Shown: positions 60,250 through 64,000 of the stretch, piece by piece | Layout: the number at the start of each line of letters is the position of its first letter | How positions within the stretch are numbered: the stretch's first letter is position 1 | Assembly (NCBI GenBank): GCA_963575645.1 | Contig: OY754464.1 | Span: forward strand, 84,148,600-84,212,599 | Reading direction: 5' to 3' | Length of the DNA: 64,000 nucleotides | From: Xanthostigma xanthostigma | Lineage: Eukaryota > Arthropoda > Insecta > Raphidioptera > Raphidiidae | The notes under the pieces: model-generated | The model's database searches: none | What the model saw: only the letters and a program-made list of their open reading frames with translations | Told to the model about the DNA's origin: nothing | Made by a program: the position numbers and the translations under genes

Positions 60250-61358
60250 TTTTTCTTGTAATAACATATATCTCTGATACGCATGCGCCGATTTTTCCCG
60301 AAATAAAATATAAAAATTTCTTGTAAAACAGATAGAATAATAAGCCGCTAAAAAAATTTTACCATTGTTATATAAAAAACGTTATAGCACATAATATCTC
60401 TTGCGCATGCGCCGATTTTCCCCAAAAATAAATTACAAAACTTTCTTGTAAGACAGATAGAATAATCAACCTTATGAAATGTAAAGCATTATTATATAAG
60501 AAACAACGTCATAGCCCATATCTCTTTTGCGCATGCGCCGATTTTCCCCAAAAAATTTACAAAACTTTCATGTAAAAATAGATAAAATAATAAGTCTTTT
60601 TAAAAACTATATTATTATTATATAAAACAACATTATAAAAGATATACTCTTTTACGCATGCGCCGATGCTCCCAAAAAACAATAGGCCACTTCATATTTG
60701 CATATCAAACATCCTCCCAAAATTTGGTTTCAATCCGCTCATCCGTGGTGTCGGAATGGTAAGAAATGTCAAAAATGACGTTTGCGTCTGTCAAAGTATT
60801 ATGTTCTAATAATTAGTTATTCATATTGTTAACTCAGAAGGCGTTGCATTTCACAAATATTTGAAATGCCATCCGTTTTTGAACAAATGCAATCGTTTTA
60901 ATTTAAGACAGAACAAACGTAATCTTTATATTACCATATTAAACCGTGCAACAGAGAGAGATAACCGAAAGATGTTTGCCATCGATTATATCAAATTGAA
61001 TTTATTTCTAAATAAATTTGTATAAAAAACCTGTTTTGGCAAATTCTGTTGCACGAAATTTATGTAAAATTTTCTCCTCTTTCGTTTAAGACAGGTTTCG
61101 AACCGATCTGATTTAAATTGAGTGAGTTATAAGAAAAAAACTTCGTTTTTTCTTTATTGCTCCCCTCTGGGGTCAAAATTCAAAAATCGGGCGACGTTAG
61201 GATTTAAGTTACCCGGAGACGAATCGAACAAAAAAAAGTTTTTTAAAATCGGTTAAGGCGTTTGGGCTGTACGCTGGATACAAAAAGCGTGACTCACAGA
61301 TTCACAGACAAAGCGAGTACATATAAGGCGCTTTAGCTTACGCTAATCGCGCCTAAAA
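60250..61358 (+). mobile_element. R1 repeat, copy D (most complete)
   Basis: Four promoter-like units (GCATGCGCC at ~60281, 60405, 60530, 60656), then the body (AACATCCTCCCAAAATTTGG ~60708; TTCTCCTCTTTCGTTTAAGA ~61070) and the C-type 3' end (CCCCTCTGGGGTCAAAATTC ... CGCTAATCGCGCCTAAAAA). No ORF. Confidence 0.8.
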
Positions 61359-61850
61359 ATGAGCTATAACAAGTCTATGCTCTGTGATACATGATTCTTT
61401 TTTATATTCATTTGAAATATGGATATTCTTGAAGATTCCATGAAGGCACATTTTGAAGGCATGGAAAAAAAATCAATGAACAAAGCCCACCATTAAAAAT
61501 ACAAATTTTTTTTCATATCATTTGTAAAATACTTATTTTGCATTAAAAAAAGAAGTTTCACTTCGTAATCTTTTCACTTTTTAATTTTTGTTGCACTTTT
61601 TATGATAAATATGTTTTTTAATAAATTAATTTATTTAAATCTAACTTCAATCATATATTTTGTTATTTTTTAATAAAAGATTTGACGAAAGTGAATTTTT
61701 CAAAAAACAAGAAAATAATAAAAATTAAAAATTAAAAAAGAAATAAAAATATATGAGAAAAAATTGAGAAAATAAATTAAAACTAAAAAAACAATTAAAA
61801 ACATAAAAACAAATTAAAAATTGAAAAACAAATTTTCCAGTGATGCTGGC

Positions 61851-61921
61851 GGGAATCGAACTCAAGATCCTGTTATTAGTTATTACTAGCCTAACGTCGT
61901 TACCGCTAGTCCACGGGCACA
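61851..61921 (-). repeat. tRNA-like sequence, R7 copy 2
   Basis: The minus strand reads GTGCCCGTGGACTAGCGGTA then GAGTTCGATTCCCGCC. It is 1 kb from the rest of R7 in other respects unchanged in order, and diverged at about ten sites from 46269-46350. Confidence 0.65.
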
Positions 61922-62161
61922 CTCAGACTATAAGCTGTTATTGTGGTACAGAAGTATATATGGGTGATACGAAAAATCGGTCCTATGAAAGTCACGTGGT
62001 CACAGAACTATAAAACTTGGAAACTTGCTTCATATACACGGTGTTATATGGGACAAAGGCAAAATCAATGTATAAGAATACGCTAGAGATTCGTTGGCAT
62101 TTAGCACAGAAAAGAATCTCTAGCGAGATTCTTCGATTTATATAAACAGACACTTCCATAA

Positions 62162-62238
62162 ACGGATTTTGCGAAAAGACTACGACATAATATACATTAA
62201 TTATGTATATTATGTCGTAGTCTTTTCGCAAAATCCGT
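62162..62238. repeat. Perfect 77-bp palindrome
   Basis: Arms of 36 bp (ACGGATTTTGCGAAAAGACT ...) around TAATT, with no mismatch, abutting the outer edge of R7 copy 2. Confidence 0.95.
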
Positions 62239-62571
62239 CATTTTACGGTCACATCGCGTTGCCATGTGAGAATGAGCTATTTATATTATAGGTTCCAAGC
62301 CGACGGGAAACGCCGGGGGCAGACAGGAACACGCTAATTATAATTAATTTTTCTACTAAACTGACCGTTGTTATCGTATTATAATAAATTATCACAAAGA
62401 AAAAATCGCAATTATTTTATTATGATAGTTTTATGTTATATTTTAAATCCAAAAATTGGTAATTTAAACTTAAATCAGATCAATAATATTGTGGTTTCCA
62501 ATAATTCAAAGAACGAATCAAAATCATGGACTGTCATGAAAGTGAAAAGACAGTCACGAAATATAAAGAAA
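62239..62571. other. No feature recognised
   Basis: AT-rich; a 70-codon ORF here is not recognisable. Confidence 0.4.
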
Positions 62572-63020
62572 AAAATATAGTTTAAAAAAAACTAAAAAAC
62601 ACGCTTTATATCGAACTAAAAAGTAAAAAATAATTTTTTTAAAATAAGCTTAAAAAGCGTGGGGCGCTTTGTTCCACATTTTCGTACATCGAGCGCCCAA
62701 CGCTTTTTAAGCTTATTTTAAAAAAATTATTTTTTACTTTTTAGTTCGATATAAAGCGTGTTTTTTAGTTTTTTTTAAACTATATTTATTTTTCACTTTT
62801 TAGTTTGAGGATCTATAAAAGAATTTATTAATCCTGGGGGTCCTAATAAGGATAATGGGAAACTGTTATCAAATTATTGCATTGTCATCGGTCCTTGATA
62901 CGTATGCAAAGTTTCAAATTAATCAGACTTCGGGAAATTGGTGAAAATTATGCTCAAAGATTCCGTTACATGCATACATACATACATAGTTAGTTACAAC
63001 CCAAACTAATATAAAGCGTT
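62572..63020 (-). mobile_element. R6 repeat with terminal foldback, copy 2 (inverted)
   Basis: Reverse complement of 33087-33541 with few differences, including the loop between the foldback arms (62575-62790) and the (CATA)n run. Confidence 0.85.
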
Positions 63021-64000
63021 TAATAATCTAACATAGTATTATTATTATTATTATTGTCAAGTCTCCTATATTGTTAATTGTAAATAATTGTGGCATCGAC
63101 AATACGTAGCGACGCCGCTGCTGAGCTGTCAATTTGCACGGCCATTGAGGTCATAAAATTCGATGATATACGGTTACGGATGCTGGATGCATGCGGTTTG
63201 CATCAGACGCTATCAGCCATCAGTCGGAGTTCATAAGAGCGGCTCTCGATTGATTGACGGCCCCTGCAACTAAAAGTAAACACCATTATTGTGCTGTATT
63301 TGTGCGAACAAACGTCTCTCTTCTCTACGTCTAGGCTCGGAGCAAGTTAAATGTTTGTTAATTAAATAATGTTGTTGAGACAATATTTTTGGCCTTATAA
63401 TAAAAATAATTTATTTAAATGAATTTTAATAACTATTTAGTGTTTTTTTTTAAACTGATACTATTTAAACTATTGATTCAGAGCAAGTCGTTCTGATTTA
63501 CGTTCAGATATCCCCACGACCGGCCGTTTTTATGAAACAGCATCCCCCGCCATTTGTATACAAAATGCACAAATGTCCTAAACGGATGTGCATCAGAAAG
63601 AGAGTAAACCATTTTTCAGGGAAGTTAATGTCTTCAAATAAAAATTTCATTATCAAAATTGGTTCCCATAGATAAAAGAGAACTGCCGTCTGCCATTAAA
63701 CTGAAGGGACAATAAAATTATTAATATCTATTTTGTTCAAATATTTTTTACTGTTATATTTAAACACAGGGATAATATATAATATAACTTATTTCACTGT
63801 ACATCAGGAGGTTCAACTGCACTCATGTTTTGGGCTTCCGCCGTCTGCTCAAAATAAAGTGTGTAGAGTGCAAGACGTATTTTCAATTTGCGAATTTCTT
63901 TAAAGGGGGGGTGGGGTTAACTTACAAATTTTAATTTTTAAATCAGTGTAGTATAATTCGGAAATTTATAATATCATTGGTTGAAAACGACTGTGTCCTT
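63021..64000. other. Unassigned; CpG-richer patch 63090-63260
   Basis: The patch (GTAGCGACGCCGCTGCTGAG near 63106; ATCAGCCATCAGTCGGAG near 63210, initiator-like) could be a promoter; no ORF. The remainder is AT-rich. Confidence 0.3.

Larger units (their letters stand above)
58851..62137 (-). mobile_element. R7 element, copy 2, split by a ~1.96-kb insertion
   Basis: 58851-59478 and ~61430-62137 together match 46048-47467 in reverse. The gap 59479-61429 holds a foldback, the boundary repeat and R1 copy D. Where copy 1 is continuous between CATGGAATCT and AAAAATGCACATATG (46812-46848), copy 2 is interrupted. Confidence 0.8.

Overview
The window looks like nuclear DNA of an insect, most likely a moth or butterfly. 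It is AT-rich. It has intron-split genes and no bacterial-style operons. It carries repeat ends that I know from Lepidoptera: a retroelement tail ending GGGTACGGAACCCTAAAAA near position 1200, and Helitrons with 5' TC(T)...TAATATTATAAAG-type starts and 3' GGGCCGCTAG-type ends. The order is inferred from these repeats, not proven.

Three protein-coding loci can be supported. (1) The minus-strand 5' part of a multi-exon gene lies at 7989-9516: two coding exons joined in frame, 237 codons so far, Ser/Pro/Arg-rich, function unknown. (2) A class A (rhodopsin-like) GPCR lies on the plus strand at 47900-51561: five exons covering all seven membrane helices, with the 5' exon not found. (3) A small intronless gene lies on the minus strand at 52858-53217 and encodes a 119-residue protein with one C-terminal membrane helix. 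These genes show no obvious functional link.

Most of the rest is repeats. 1-1218, 16085-16390, 19868-20685 and 60250-61358 are four copies of one retroelement-like family; its 5' end is made of ~123-bp monomers, each with an NRF-1-like TGCGCATGCGC site. 17150-19867 is a satellite block: an ~85-bp repeat, then eighteen 120-bp monomers with a 5-monomer higher-order duplication. The same satellites recur inside a 3.3-kb Helitron at 25320-28654. Smaller Helitrons lie at 2116-2330 and 23988-24705. DNA-transposon MITEs lie at 2911-3152, 12816-13309 (pogo/Tigger-like, TA target duplication) and 31432-31920 (hAT-like, perfect 8-bp target duplication). 36287-41810 is a complex locus holding a decayed DIRS-type tyrosine-recombinase retrotransposon in two opposite orientations, a 660-bp foldback and a 5S rRNA fragment. 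46048-47467 and 58851-62137 are inverted copies of a foldback element that carries a tRNA-like promoter; the second copy is split by a ~1.96-kb insertion.

Regions with no assignable feature are listed as such. No functional rRNA or tRNA gene, CRISPR array or origin is seen.
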